Of a stretch of DNA of 64,000 nucleotides, positions 34,494 through 41,786 are shown piece by piece. Positions within the stretch are counted from its first letter, which is position 1. The number at the start of each line of letters is the position of its first letter. Both the position numbers and the translations under genes were made by a program. This stretch comes from Acidobacteriota bacterium. Its GTDB lineage: Bacteria; Acidobacteriota; Thermoanaerobaculia; Multivoradales; Multivoraceae. The notes under the pieces were generated by a model. That model did no database searches. It was not told where the DNA came from and worked only from the letters and a program-made list of their open reading frames with translations. The stretch lies in contig JAPPFP010000023.1 of assembly GCA_028877275.1 (NCBI GenBank), positions 40,181-104,180 of the forward strand. The letters are read 5' to 3'.

Positions 34494-36839
34494 TCAATCA
34501 AGATACGCGAACTCGTTCAGATTCAACAACAACAGGGAGTAGCTGGTAAATGCCGTGGCGGCGTCGAAGCCCTCCTCGCGCTGGAGCTCCTCGATGAGGC
34601 CGACGCCTCGGGCGACTTCGACCGGTTGGGCCCGTCTCGCCAGCACCGCCTCGAGCGCCTCGGTTACGCGATCTTCAACCGTGCGATCGGCGCGATCGAT
34701 CCGCTCCGCGAGCGCCGTGGCCTGCTCGCTCATGAAATCGCCGTTCAGCATCATCAGGGCCTGCGTCGGTTGGGTGGTGGTAAAGCGGACCGGGCAGGTC
34801 GAGTCCGTGTCGGCCATGTCGAGACTTTCCAGCAGCGGGTGCAGCAGGGACCGCTTGACGTGGATGTAGATGCTGCGCCGCGCCGCTTCGTCGGGGGTTG
34901 CCTCGCCCCAGGCCTTGTCGGGCTGGGACGCCGTGGCCAGCACCTCCGCCGGCATCGGCGGGTAGACGCTCGGGCCACCGACTTCGAGGTTCAGCGTGCC
35001 GGTCGCGGCCAGGACCGAGTCCCGGATCTCCTCGGCTGCCAGACGTCTCATGTTGAACCGGCTGAACAGGTCGTTGCCCGGATCGACATGCAGTGCGTTC
35101 TCCGGCGGCCGCGACGACATCTGGTAGGCGCGGCTGGTCATGAGCAGCCGGTGCATCGACTTCAGGCTCCAGTCCCGCGCCGTGAACTCCGTCGCCAGCC
35201 AGTCGAGGAGTTCCGGGTGCGTCGCCTCCTGACCGAAGCGGCCCAGATCGTTGGGCGTGGGTGAAAGGCCGCGGCCGAAGTGGTACTGCCAGAGGCGGTT
35301 CGCCATCACCCGGGAGGTGCGCAGGTTGCCGTCGTTGGCGATCCAGCGGGCCAGGGCGAGTCTGCGCCCGGTCGTGGGCGAGTTCGGCGCGGGGGGCGCG
35401 AGTCCGGGGTCGGCGTCGCCCAGGATGAGCGGGAAGCCCGGTTCGACCCGCTCGGCCGGCGCGTGCGGATTGCCGCGGATCAGGACGTGGGTCGGCGGCG
35501 CTTCCGGACCGATCTCCTTGACCCGCAGGACCTCGATGAGGTTCGCGGGCGGACCTTCCACGGGCGGGCCGCCAGCGGACGCCGTTCCGAGATCGGCCGG
35601 GATCCAGTCCGTGTAGTTCTCCGGCGTCGGCTCGTTGCCGCCGCCGACCTTGTAGGGGGCGATGCCCCGGAAGAACGACAGCATCCGGTAGTAGTCGGTC
35701 TGCGGGATCGGGTCGCCGCGGTGGTTGTGGCAGCGGGCGCAGCCGATCGACATGCCGAGCATGACCCGGGAGGTCGTGTCGAGAACCGAGTCCAGATCGT
35801 CGTACTGGGCGAGTTCCGTGTCGGTCGGCTCGTCGTCCCAGATGCCGAGCCGCAGGTAGCCGGTGGCGATGACCGACGCCGCGGTGGGATTGTCGAGTTC
35901 GTCGCCGGCGAGCTGATGGGTCAGGAACTCGTCATACGGCATGTCCGCGTTCAGCGCGTCGATCACCCAGTCGCGGTAGCGCCAGGCGGAAGGCTTCTTG
36001 CGGTCGCGTTCGTAGCCGTCCGTCTCCGCGTAACGGACGAGGTCGAGCCAGTGCCGCCCCCAGCGCTCGCCATAGTGGGGGGATGCCAGCAGGCGGTCGA
36101 TCAGGCGCTCCCATGCGTCGGGACGCTTGTCCCGTTCGAAGGCCTCGACCTCCTCCAGCGTCGGCGGCAGCCCGGTCAGGTCGTAGCTCGCGCGCCGGAT
36201 CAGTGTGCGCCGGTCGGCCGCCGGCGGCGGTTCGAGGCCGGCCGCCTCGATCTTCGCGAGCAGGAAGTTGTCGACCGGGTTGAGCGGCCAGTCCGAGGCC
36301 GCGACCACGGGCACATCCGGGCTCTCGAGTGTCCGTACGGACCACCATTCCCGGTCGGCGTCGGTGATCTCGAAGGCGTCCCCGGCCGGCGCCACCTCCG
36401 TGAGTTGGTCCTCATCGCCGCCGAACGGAGCGCCGAGCAGTATCCACTGACGGATCAGCTCCCGGTCCGCCTCGGCCAGTCGGCCCGAGGGCGGCATCTG
36501 CAACTGCTCGTCGTCGTACCCGATCGCGTGGAGGAGCAGGCTGAGGGCGGGCTCGGAGGTCGAGATCGCCGGTCCCCGTTCGCCTCCGCGCAGGAGGCCG
36601 GCCCTCGTTGTCAGCAGAAGGCCGTTCTCGGCCCGTTCCGGGTCCGAGTGGCACATGTAGCAGTTCCGCTCCAGGACCGGCCGGACGTTCTCTTCGAACA
36701 GCTTGATGCCGTCGGCCGGTGTCTGGGCGGTCTGGGCGCCGCCTGGGGTCCCGAACAGGAGGACGAGCAGGATCGCCGGACCGGCGACGATCGCGGATCG
36801 CCTTCGCTGCGCTCGGCCTGGCATGGCGACAACGATCAT
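34494..36839 (-). CDS. PSCyt1-DUF1549-DUF1553 cytochrome-like secreted protein
   Basis: 781 aa with a signal peptide (LLVLLFGTPGGAQ). The PSCyt1 domain has a haem-binding motif C60-YM-C63-H64; DUF1549 (PSCyt2) spans about 150-350 and includes a second motif CARCHNH; DUF1553 (PSD1) forms the C-terminal half, ending in LLNLNEFAYLD. The partner DUF1501 gene follows. These proteins are a Planctomycetes/Verrucomicrobia hallmark and are thought to be periplasmic, perhaps in polysaccharide or sulfated-sugar metabolism, but the function is unproven. No sulfatase or glycosidase is nearby. First gene of a four-gene operon, divergent from purU. Confidence 0.92.
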   Translation of the reverse strand: MIVVAMPGRAQRRRSAIVAGPAILLVLLFGTPGGAQTAQTPADGIKLFEENVRPVLERNCYMCHSDPERAENGLLLTTRAGLLRGGERGPAISTSEPALSLLLHAIGYDDEQLQMPPSGRLAEADRELIRQWILLGAPFGGDEDQLTEVAPAGDAFEITDADREWWSVRTLESPDVPVVAASDWPLNPVDNFLLAKIEAAGLEPPPAADRRTLIRRASYDLTGLPPTLEEVEAFERDKRPDAWERLIDRLLASPHYGERWGRHWLDLVRYAETDGYERDRKKPSAWRYRDWVIDALNADMPYDEFLTHQLAGDELDNPTAASVIATGYLRLGIWDDEPTDTELAQYDDLDSVLDTTSRVMLGMSIGCARCHNHRGDPIPQTDYYRMLSFFRGIAPYKVGGGNEPTPENYTDWIPADLGTASAGGPPVEGPPANLIEVLRVKEIGPEAPPTHVLIRGNPHAPAERVEPGFPLILGDADPGLAPPAPNSPTTGRRLALARWIANDGNLRTSRVMANRLWQYHFGRGLSPTPNDLGRFGQEATHPELLDWLATEFTARDWSLKSMHRLLMTSRAYQMSSRPPENALHVDPGNDLFSRFNMRRLAAEEIRDSVLAATGTLNLEVGGPSVYPPMPAEVLATASQPDKAWGEATPDEAARRSIYIHVKRSLLHPLLESLDMADTDSTCPVRFTTTQPTQALMMLNGDFMSEQATALAERIDRADRTVEDRVTEALEAVLARRAQPVEVARGVGLIEELQREEGFDAATAFTSYSLLLLNLNEFAYLD

Positions 36840-36912
36840 ACCGCGTTGGCCTTATAGACTCGCCCGCGGTTTGAGCACGCACAGACATGGTGCCCTGCCG
36901 AAGCCGCACGAC

Positions 36913-37764
36913 GTGACGGCGACCCTGCTGCTGAGTTGCGACGACGCGATCGGCATCATCGCGACGGTCACGGGCTTCGTGAACGAGCATGGAGGCATCA
37001 TCTGCTCGTCCGAGACCCACCGGGACGAGGAACTGGGCAAGTTCTTCCAGCGCCTCGAGTTCGAGGTGGACCACTTCGATCTCGACCGGGAGACGATTCA
37101 GCCGCTGCTGGAGTGGGCGATCGGCGATCACTTCTCGGTCAGGAGTCGCATCGCCTTCTCGGACCAGGAACAGCGGGTGGGCGTGCTGGCCTCGAAGCCG
37201 GCGCACTGCCTGCACGACCTGCTGTCCCGCTGGCGGCTGGGTGAGCTTCCGGGCCGGCCCGTCTGCATCATCAGCAACCATCCCGACCACGCGGCGGAGG
37301 CCGAGTACAACGGGCTGCCTTACCACCACCTGCCGGTGACGCCGGAGACTCGCAGCGAGCAGGAAGAGCGGATGATCCGGATTCTCGAGGAGGCGCGGGT
37401 CGACCTCGTTGTGCTCGCCCGCTACATGCAGATCCTCACACCTCGCTTCCTGGAGTGCTTCCCGAGCCGGGTGATCAACATCCACCACTCGTTCCTCCCG
37501 GCGTTTCCGGGAGGCAGTCCCTATCGTCAGGCCTACCTGCGCGGCGTCAAGGTCGTCGGCGCCACCGCCCACTACGCGACGGCCGAACTCGATCAGGGAC
37601 CGATCATCGAACAGGACGTGACGCGGGTCAGCCACCGCGACTCGGTGACCACCCTGGTGCGCCGCGGCAGGGACCTCGAACGCGTCGTCCTCGCCCGCGC
37701 GGTCCAGGCCCACCTCGAGCACCGCGTTCTCGTCGTCGACAACCGCGCCATCGTCTTTGGCTAG
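36913..37764 (+). CDS. purU: Formyltetrahydrofolate deformylase
   Basis: 283 aa from GTG at 36913 (MTATLLLSCDDAIGIIATV), matching the usual start just before the ACT domain; TTG at 36871 would add 14 residues without a ribosome site. An N-terminal ACT domain (1-80) precedes the formyltransferase fold with SNHPDH, ARYMQILTPRF, INIHHSFLPAFPGG and GATAHYATAELDQGPII, including the catalytic His and Asp. It hydrolyses 10-formyl-THF to formate and THF, balancing one-carbon pools and feeding formate to purine synthesis. It stands alone and is followed by a 409-base non-coding stretch. Confidence 0.95.
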   Translation: MTATLLLSCDDAIGIIATVTGFVNEHGGIICSSETHRDEELGKFFQRLEFEVDHFDLDRETIQPLLEWAIGDHFSVRSRIAFSDQEQRVGVLASKPAHCLHDLLSRWRLGELPGRPVCIISNHPDHAAEAEYNGLPYHHLPVTPETRSEQEERMIRILEEARVDLVVLARYMQILTPRFLECFPSRVINIHHSFLPAFPGGSPYRQAYLRGVKVVGATAHYATAELDQGPIIEQDVTRVSHRDSVTTLVRRGRDLERVVLARAVQAHLEHRVLVVDNRAIVFG

Positions 37765-37800
37765 CGCGCCGCGTGCCGCGTGGCGGCGTCGGATGGCACC

Positions 37801-38043
37801 GTCCGCGGCGGCTCGGAGGGAGGGTTCCCATCGGACGCGGCAGGCGTGCGTCCGCGAGCGGACGCACGCCTGCGACGCATGTGGCGCAGGTACGCGCCAC
37901 ATGGGTGCGCGCTCTCTGGGTTGCGGTGAAGTCAGCGCTCGCTTCGGTCGGCTGCGCTTCACATCGGCGTTGGTTGATGAGTTGATGGCGAGCATCGCTT
38001 GCCTCCAGCCCGCTGGGAACCCTCCCTCCGAGCCACCGCGGAC
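37801..38043. mobile_element. 243-bp MITE-like element with 34-bp terminal inverted repeats
   Basis: The 34 bases at 37801-37834 (starting GTCCGCGGCGGCTCGGAGGG) match the reverse complement of 38010-38043 at 32 positions. Inside are a perfect 15-bp-arm hairpin (37841-37872, arms CAGGCGTGCGTCCGC and complement, 2-base loop) and a 9-bp-arm hairpin (37879-37902). No transposase frame fits. No clear target-site duplication flanks it. It occupies most of the gene-free gap 37765-38173 between purU and the TPR gene; the remaining bases hold repeat copy B and otherwise nothing I can recognise. Confidence 0.6.
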
Positions 38044-38070
38044 TGGACGATTCCGTCTGGGCGTCACACA

Positions 38071-38140
38071 CTGGGTGCGCCGGCGTCCTCGCCGGCTGCC
38101 GCCGGAGGCGGCTAGCAAACGCGCCGGCCGTAAGGCCGGC
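38071..38140. repeat. Dispersed palindromic repeat, copy B
   Basis: Header CTGGGTGCGC, then three hairpins: GCCGGCG-TCCT-CGCCGGC (38079-38096), GCCGCC-GGA-GGCGGC (38098-38112) and GCCGGCC-GTAA-GGCCGGC (38123-38140). Same plan as copies A and C, but with different yet self-complementary arms. It lies between the inverted-repeat element and the 3' end of the TPR gene. Confidence 0.7.
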
Positions 38141-38173
38141 ACCGATGTGGTACCTCGTCGTAGCTTCGACCTA

Positions 38174-39907
38174 CTACTCCGCGCAGGCAGCCCGCAGCTG
38201 CCGCGATGCCTGGGCGAAGACCGGATCGTTGGCGGCGAAGCGGCGACCGTCGTCGAGAAGGGCCAGGGCTTCGTCGCAGCGGTCGGTCTGAGCCAGGATG
38301 GCGGCGAGACGCAGGCGCGCCAGGAGGAGGTCGGGACGGACGGCGAGGGCGGCGGCGAAGGCGCGGGCGGCCTCCTCGGGGCGTCGGAGGTCGAGCAGGA
38401 CCATGCCGAGGACGAAGCTGGTCTGGGGTTCCGTCGGGTCGAGTTGCTGTGCCGTACGGAGTTCCCGCGCGGCGTCGGCCAGGCGCCTCTCGATGGCCAG
38501 AATGCCCCCTAGCTCGGTCCGCAGGCGAGCCTCTTCGTCGGCGGGGAACTGCGTGGAGCGGAGGCCCCGTTCCAGGGCGGTCCGGGCTTCCCGCAGCCGG
38601 TTCTGTTGCCTAAGCACGACGCTCAGCGCCTGCAGAGCGGCGGCGTCCGACGGCGCGGCGGCGACGCGTGCGTTCAGGATGTCCAGGGCCTCGGCCGGCC
38701 GACCGGACAGAGCGAGGGCGGCCGCGCGCCGGGTGGACGCCTCGGCATAGGCGGGATCGAGTTCGAGGACCCGGTCGTAGCGTTGCAGGGCTTCGAGGGG
38801 ACGGCCCGCCCGGTCGAGGAGCAGGGCGAGCTGGTAGTGGGCCTGCTTGTAGTCGGAGGCCAGTTCGGTCGCCCGGGTCAGGTGCCTGATCGCCTCGGCC
38901 GGCTCTCCGCGGTTGGCCAGCAACTGGCCGAACTCGAAGTGCGCCGACGCCTCGCCAGGATGGAGCGTCAGGAGTTCTTCGTAGGCGGCTTCGGCCTGCT
39001 CGAGTTGGCCGGCGTCGACGTGAGCCAGCGCCAGGTGCTTGCGCGCTTCGAGGTTCGTCGGATCCGCGTCGACGGCGCGGCCGAACACGGTCGCCGCGGC
39101 GGCGAACTCGCCGGCCTGTACCGCGATCAGGCCTTGCTGGACCAGGGCGGCACTGCCGGCCGGCAGGTAGGCGAGTTCCCGAATCAGGGGGTCGTCGAGC
39201 GGGTAGTCGGTGTGGCTTGCCTGCGCGAAGTGCTGCGCCGCACGGTCTTCATCGCCGAGACGGCGCCAGGCCATGGCGAGCGAGTAGTGTCCGCGGCCGG
39301 CGCCTGGTTCGGCGGCGACGGCTCGCTCGAGGTAGTCGACCGCCGTCCGGGTGTCGCCGCGTTCGAGCGCCAGGCTTCCGAGTCCGTAGAGGGCCGGCGG
39401 GAACCCGGGCCGGAGTTCCAGTGCGCGGTTCCACAGCGCGGCCGCCTCGTTCGGCCGTCCGCGCTCGAGCTCCGATTGGGCGAGGCGCTGGATCGCCGGC
39501 ACCAGGTCGGGTTCGATCGCCAGGGCGGCGCGGTAGGAGGCGGCCGCCGCTTCGTGATCGCCACGGGTGTCCTCGGCGAAACCGCGGAGGTAGGGCCAGC
39601 GGTGGTCGGACGGGTCGAGCCGCTGCGCTTCCCGGTAGCAGGCTTCGGCCGCTTCAATCGCCGTGAAGGCGTGGCTGTCCAGCAGTTGCAGGCCGTGGTA
39701 GAGCCTGCCGAGCTCGCCGACCGCGGCGCCGAGCCCGGGGTCCGTTGCGCCGGCATCCTCGAGCGAGCGGACCCGGCGCTCCAGGCTCGCGATCTGGCCG
39801 CGGACCGCCGGATCGTGGGCTTCGTAGCGGGAGGGGAGCGGGAGGCGCTCGGCGGCTCCGCAGGCGAGAATGACGAGTAGCGCGCTTGCGAGCCGGCGGC
39901 GGTTCAT
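38174..39907 (-). CDS. Secreted TPR-repeat protein (partner of propeller protein)
   Basis: 577 aa. N-terminal signal MNRRRLASALLVILACGAAE, probably a lipoprotein with Cys16. The rest is an almost continuous TPR solenoid (about 14 repeats, for example SVLGMVLLDLRRPEEAARAF-like units with regular A/L/G/Y/P spacing). The segment VGELGRLYHGLQLL near residue 65 also occurs in the TPR protein at 55731-57503, marking them as paralogues. The start overlaps the propeller-gene stop (ATGA), so the two proteins are co-translated. TPR solenoids bind proteins or glycans; the role here is presumably structural, with the propeller protein, at the cell envelope. Confidence 0.9.
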   Translation of the reverse strand: MNRRRLASALLVILACGAAERLPLPSRYEAHDPAVRGQIASLERRVRSLEDAGATDPGLGAAVGELGRLYHGLQLLDSHAFTAIEAAEACYREAQRLDPSDHRWPYLRGFAEDTRGDHEAAAASYRAALAIEPDLVPAIQRLAQSELERGRPNEAAALWNRALELRPGFPPALYGLGSLALERGDTRTAVDYLERAVAAEPGAGRGHYSLAMAWRRLGDEDRAAQHFAQASHTDYPLDDPLIRELAYLPAGSAALVQQGLIAVQAGEFAAAATVFGRAVDADPTNLEARKHLALAHVDAGQLEQAEAAYEELLTLHPGEASAHFEFGQLLANRGEPAEAIRHLTRATELASDYKQAHYQLALLLDRAGRPLEALQRYDRVLELDPAYAEASTRRAAALALSGRPAEALDILNARVAAAPSDAAALQALSVVLRQQNRLREARTALERGLRSTQFPADEEARLRTELGGILAIERRLADAARELRTAQQLDPTEPQTSFVLGMVLLDLRRPEEAARAFAAALAVRPDLLLARLRLAAILAQTDRCDEALALLDDGRRFAANDPVFAQASRQLRAACAE

Positions 39908-41682
39908 TGTCGGCTCTCTCCCTGCCGGAGTTCGTGGTAGGCGAGCGGCGGGAGTGCTCCGAAGGACTCTTCGGCGCCACCAAGCCAGGAAACCCGGATG
40001 TCGTCGATTTCCGCCGACCCGAGCCCGATCAGCACCCGCGGGTCGCTGGAGGAGGCGTAGCTCATCGCCGCGCGGACACGGCGCGTGATCGTCCGGCCGC
40101 CTGTGAGTCGCACCCGGACCAGGCTTCCGACGGCGTCTCGCTTGCCGTCCGCGATGACCAGGCGAAGGCCGATCCAGCCGTTGTCCTGACCCGTGAGGTT
40201 GAGCAACAGCCGCGCCGGCCCGTTGTTGTTGGTGATGAGAACATCGGTGTCTCCGTCGTTGTCCACGTCGCCGAAGGCGGCTCCACGCGAGACCTCAAAG
40301 GCCGTGAAGGTCGGGCCTCCAAGTGGCGACGCGTCCTCGAAGCGGCCGTCGCCCAGGTTGCGGAAGAGCTGGTTCGGCTGCCCGAAGCGACGCTCGTGGT
40401 CGGTCCGGGCCGTCGCGCGGGCGGCCGCCGCGTCGTCGGACCGGGCGCGGTCCAGCCGCCGCACCGCGCCGTTCACCGCCAGCAGGTCGAGGTCGCCGTC
40501 GTTGTCGAAGTCGAACCAGCCGGTGCCGAAACCGGTCATTGGCAGGCTGGGAGTGTCCAGGCCGGCGGGCATGCCGGCGTCCGTGAACAGGCCGTCCCCG
40601 TCATTCAGATAGAGGGTGCTCGTCTCGCCCGTGATGTGGGTCACGTAGAGATCCTCGTCGCCGTCCCCGTCCATGTCGCCTACGGCTATGCCCATGCCCG
40701 CCTCGGCCTCGCCGCGGCGATTGACCGCCGAACCCCCGAACAGGGCCCGGTTCTCGAAGCGGTCGCCATCGCGGTTCATCCACATCTGGTTCGGCGTGCC
40801 GTCGTTGGCTATGTAGAGGTCGAGCCGGCCGTCGAGGTCGAGATCGGCCGGCACCGCGCCGAGGCCGTTGCCGAACTCCGTGGCGAGGCCGGCGCGGTCC
40901 GTCGTCTCCTCGAAGCGTCCGTCGCTGAGGTTGCGGAACAGACGATCCGGCTCGGCGCGGTAGGTCTTCGGGCTGCAGTAGTCGGGCTCGCCGCTGCCAA
41001 AGGTGCAGAGGGTGTGGCTACCGAGGTTGAAGTCGACGTAGTTGGCGACGAACAGGTCGAGCATGCCGTCGCCGTCGTAGTCGAGGAAGGCGGCCGGGAC
41101 GCTCCACCTGGGATCGTCGGCGCCGGCAGCGGCCGTCACGTCCTCGAAGCGGCCGCTGCCGAGGCTCCGCCAGAGCCGGTTGGAGCCCAGGTTCGTCACG
41201 TAGAGGTCGATCCGGCCGTCGCCGTCGAAGTCCCCGGCGGCGACGCCCATGCCGTAGCCGGTCGATTCGATGCCCGAGTCGTCCGTAGCGTCGACGAAGC
41301 GGAGTTCGCCGGTCTCGACCAGTTCGTTGCGAAACAGGCGGTCTCGGGCGGGGGAGCCGTCGTCGTCGGCTGCGCCGGGCTCCAGGCTGGCTCCCTGGAC
41401 CAGATACGCGTCGAGATCGCCGTCGCCGTCGGCGTCGAACAGCGCCGCGCCGGAGCCCATGATCTCGGGCAGCAGGTAGCGGCCGCGGGCGCCGTTCCGG
41501 TGCTGGAAGGCGAGGCCGACCTCGGCCGCGCCTTCCTGGAAGGCGACGGGTTCCGTCGGAGCCAGGGCAGTGCGCGAAGCCACCGGTTCCTCGGTGGGGC
41601 CGATCGCCGGGTCGCCGGCGCAGTTGACCATCCCGGCCGTGCTGATCAGGATCGTGACGAGCGCGCGGGGTGTCGGCGGCAT
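39904..41682 (-). CDS. Seven-bladed FG-GAP/VCBS propeller with ASPIC/UnbV domain (CRTAC1-type)
   Basis: 592 aa, exported (hydrophobic N-terminus to about residue 21). Seven calcium-type loops of the D-x-D-x-D-G form recur at regular spacing, e.g. DADGDGDLDAYLVQG, DFDGDGRIDLYVTN, DYDGDGMLDLFVAN and DVDNDGDTDVLITN, indicating a seven-bladed integrin-alpha-like propeller. The last ~90 residues are the ASPIC/UnbV domain (GWIGLRLVIADGKRDAVGS...TRRVRAAMSYASSSDPR). A conserved cysteine pair (HTLC and DYCSP) lies in blade 4. Its ATG lies only about 20 bases after the terminator hairpin of the upstream TonB receptor, so expression may depend on read-through. Co-translated with the TPR gene. Confidence 0.92.
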   Translation of the reverse strand: MPPTPRALVTILISTAGMVNCAGDPAIGPTEEPVASRTALAPTEPVAFQEGAAEVGLAFQHRNGARGRYLLPEIMGSGAALFDADGDGDLDAYLVQGASLEPGAADDDGSPARDRLFRNELVETGELRFVDATDDSGIESTGYGMGVAAGDFDGDGRIDLYVTNLGSNRLWRSLGSGRFEDVTAAAGADDPRWSVPAAFLDYDGDGMLDLFVANYVDFNLGSHTLCTFGSGEPDYCSPKTYRAEPDRLFRNLSDGRFEETTDRAGLATEFGNGLGAVPADLDLDGRLDLYIANDGTPNQMWMNRDGDRFENRALFGGSAVNRRGEAEAGMGIAVGDMDGDGDEDLYVTHITGETSTLYLNDGDGLFTDAGMPAGLDTPSLPMTGFGTGWFDFDNDGDLDLLAVNGAVRRLDRARSDDAAAARATARTDHERRFGQPNQLFRNLGDGRFEDASPLGGPTFTAFEVSRGAAFGDVDNDGDTDVLITNNNGPARLLLNLTGQDNGWIGLRLVIADGKRDAVGSLVRVRLTGGRTITRRVRAAMSYASSSDPRVLIGLGSAEIDDIRVSWLGGAEESFGALPPLAYHELRQGESRQ

Positions 41683-41702
41683 CGTCCCGAGTGTATGGAG
41701 CG

Positions 41703-41739
41703 AAAACGAGAAAGGGGAGAGAGCCGGAGCCCTCTCCCC
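41703..41739 (-). terminator. Intrinsic terminator after TonB receptor 1
   Basis: On the minus strand a stem GGGGAGAGGGC, loop TCCG, stem GCTCTCTCCCC (41739-41714) is followed by TTTCTCGTTTT. Near-identical hairpins follow the two other receptors. Because the next gene starts at 41682, this hairpin is better viewed as an attenuator between receptor and propeller gene. Confidence 0.75.
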
Positions 41740-41786
41740 CTGATTCCCTGATCCGGCGACCGAAAGACCGGATCGTGCGACCCGGC

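Noticed and set aside
34494..36839. True multihaem respiratory cytochrome
   Set aside because: The two CxxCH motifs fall in PSCyt1 and DUF1549/DUF1553 domains, where haem binding is not established.
37801..38043. Intact insertion sequence
   Set aside because: Only 243 bp with no transposase frame and no visible target-site duplication; a non-autonomous element at most.
37801..38140. CRISPR array
   Set aside because: The repeats are inverted and nested, not evenly spaced direct repeats with spacers, and no cas gene is present.
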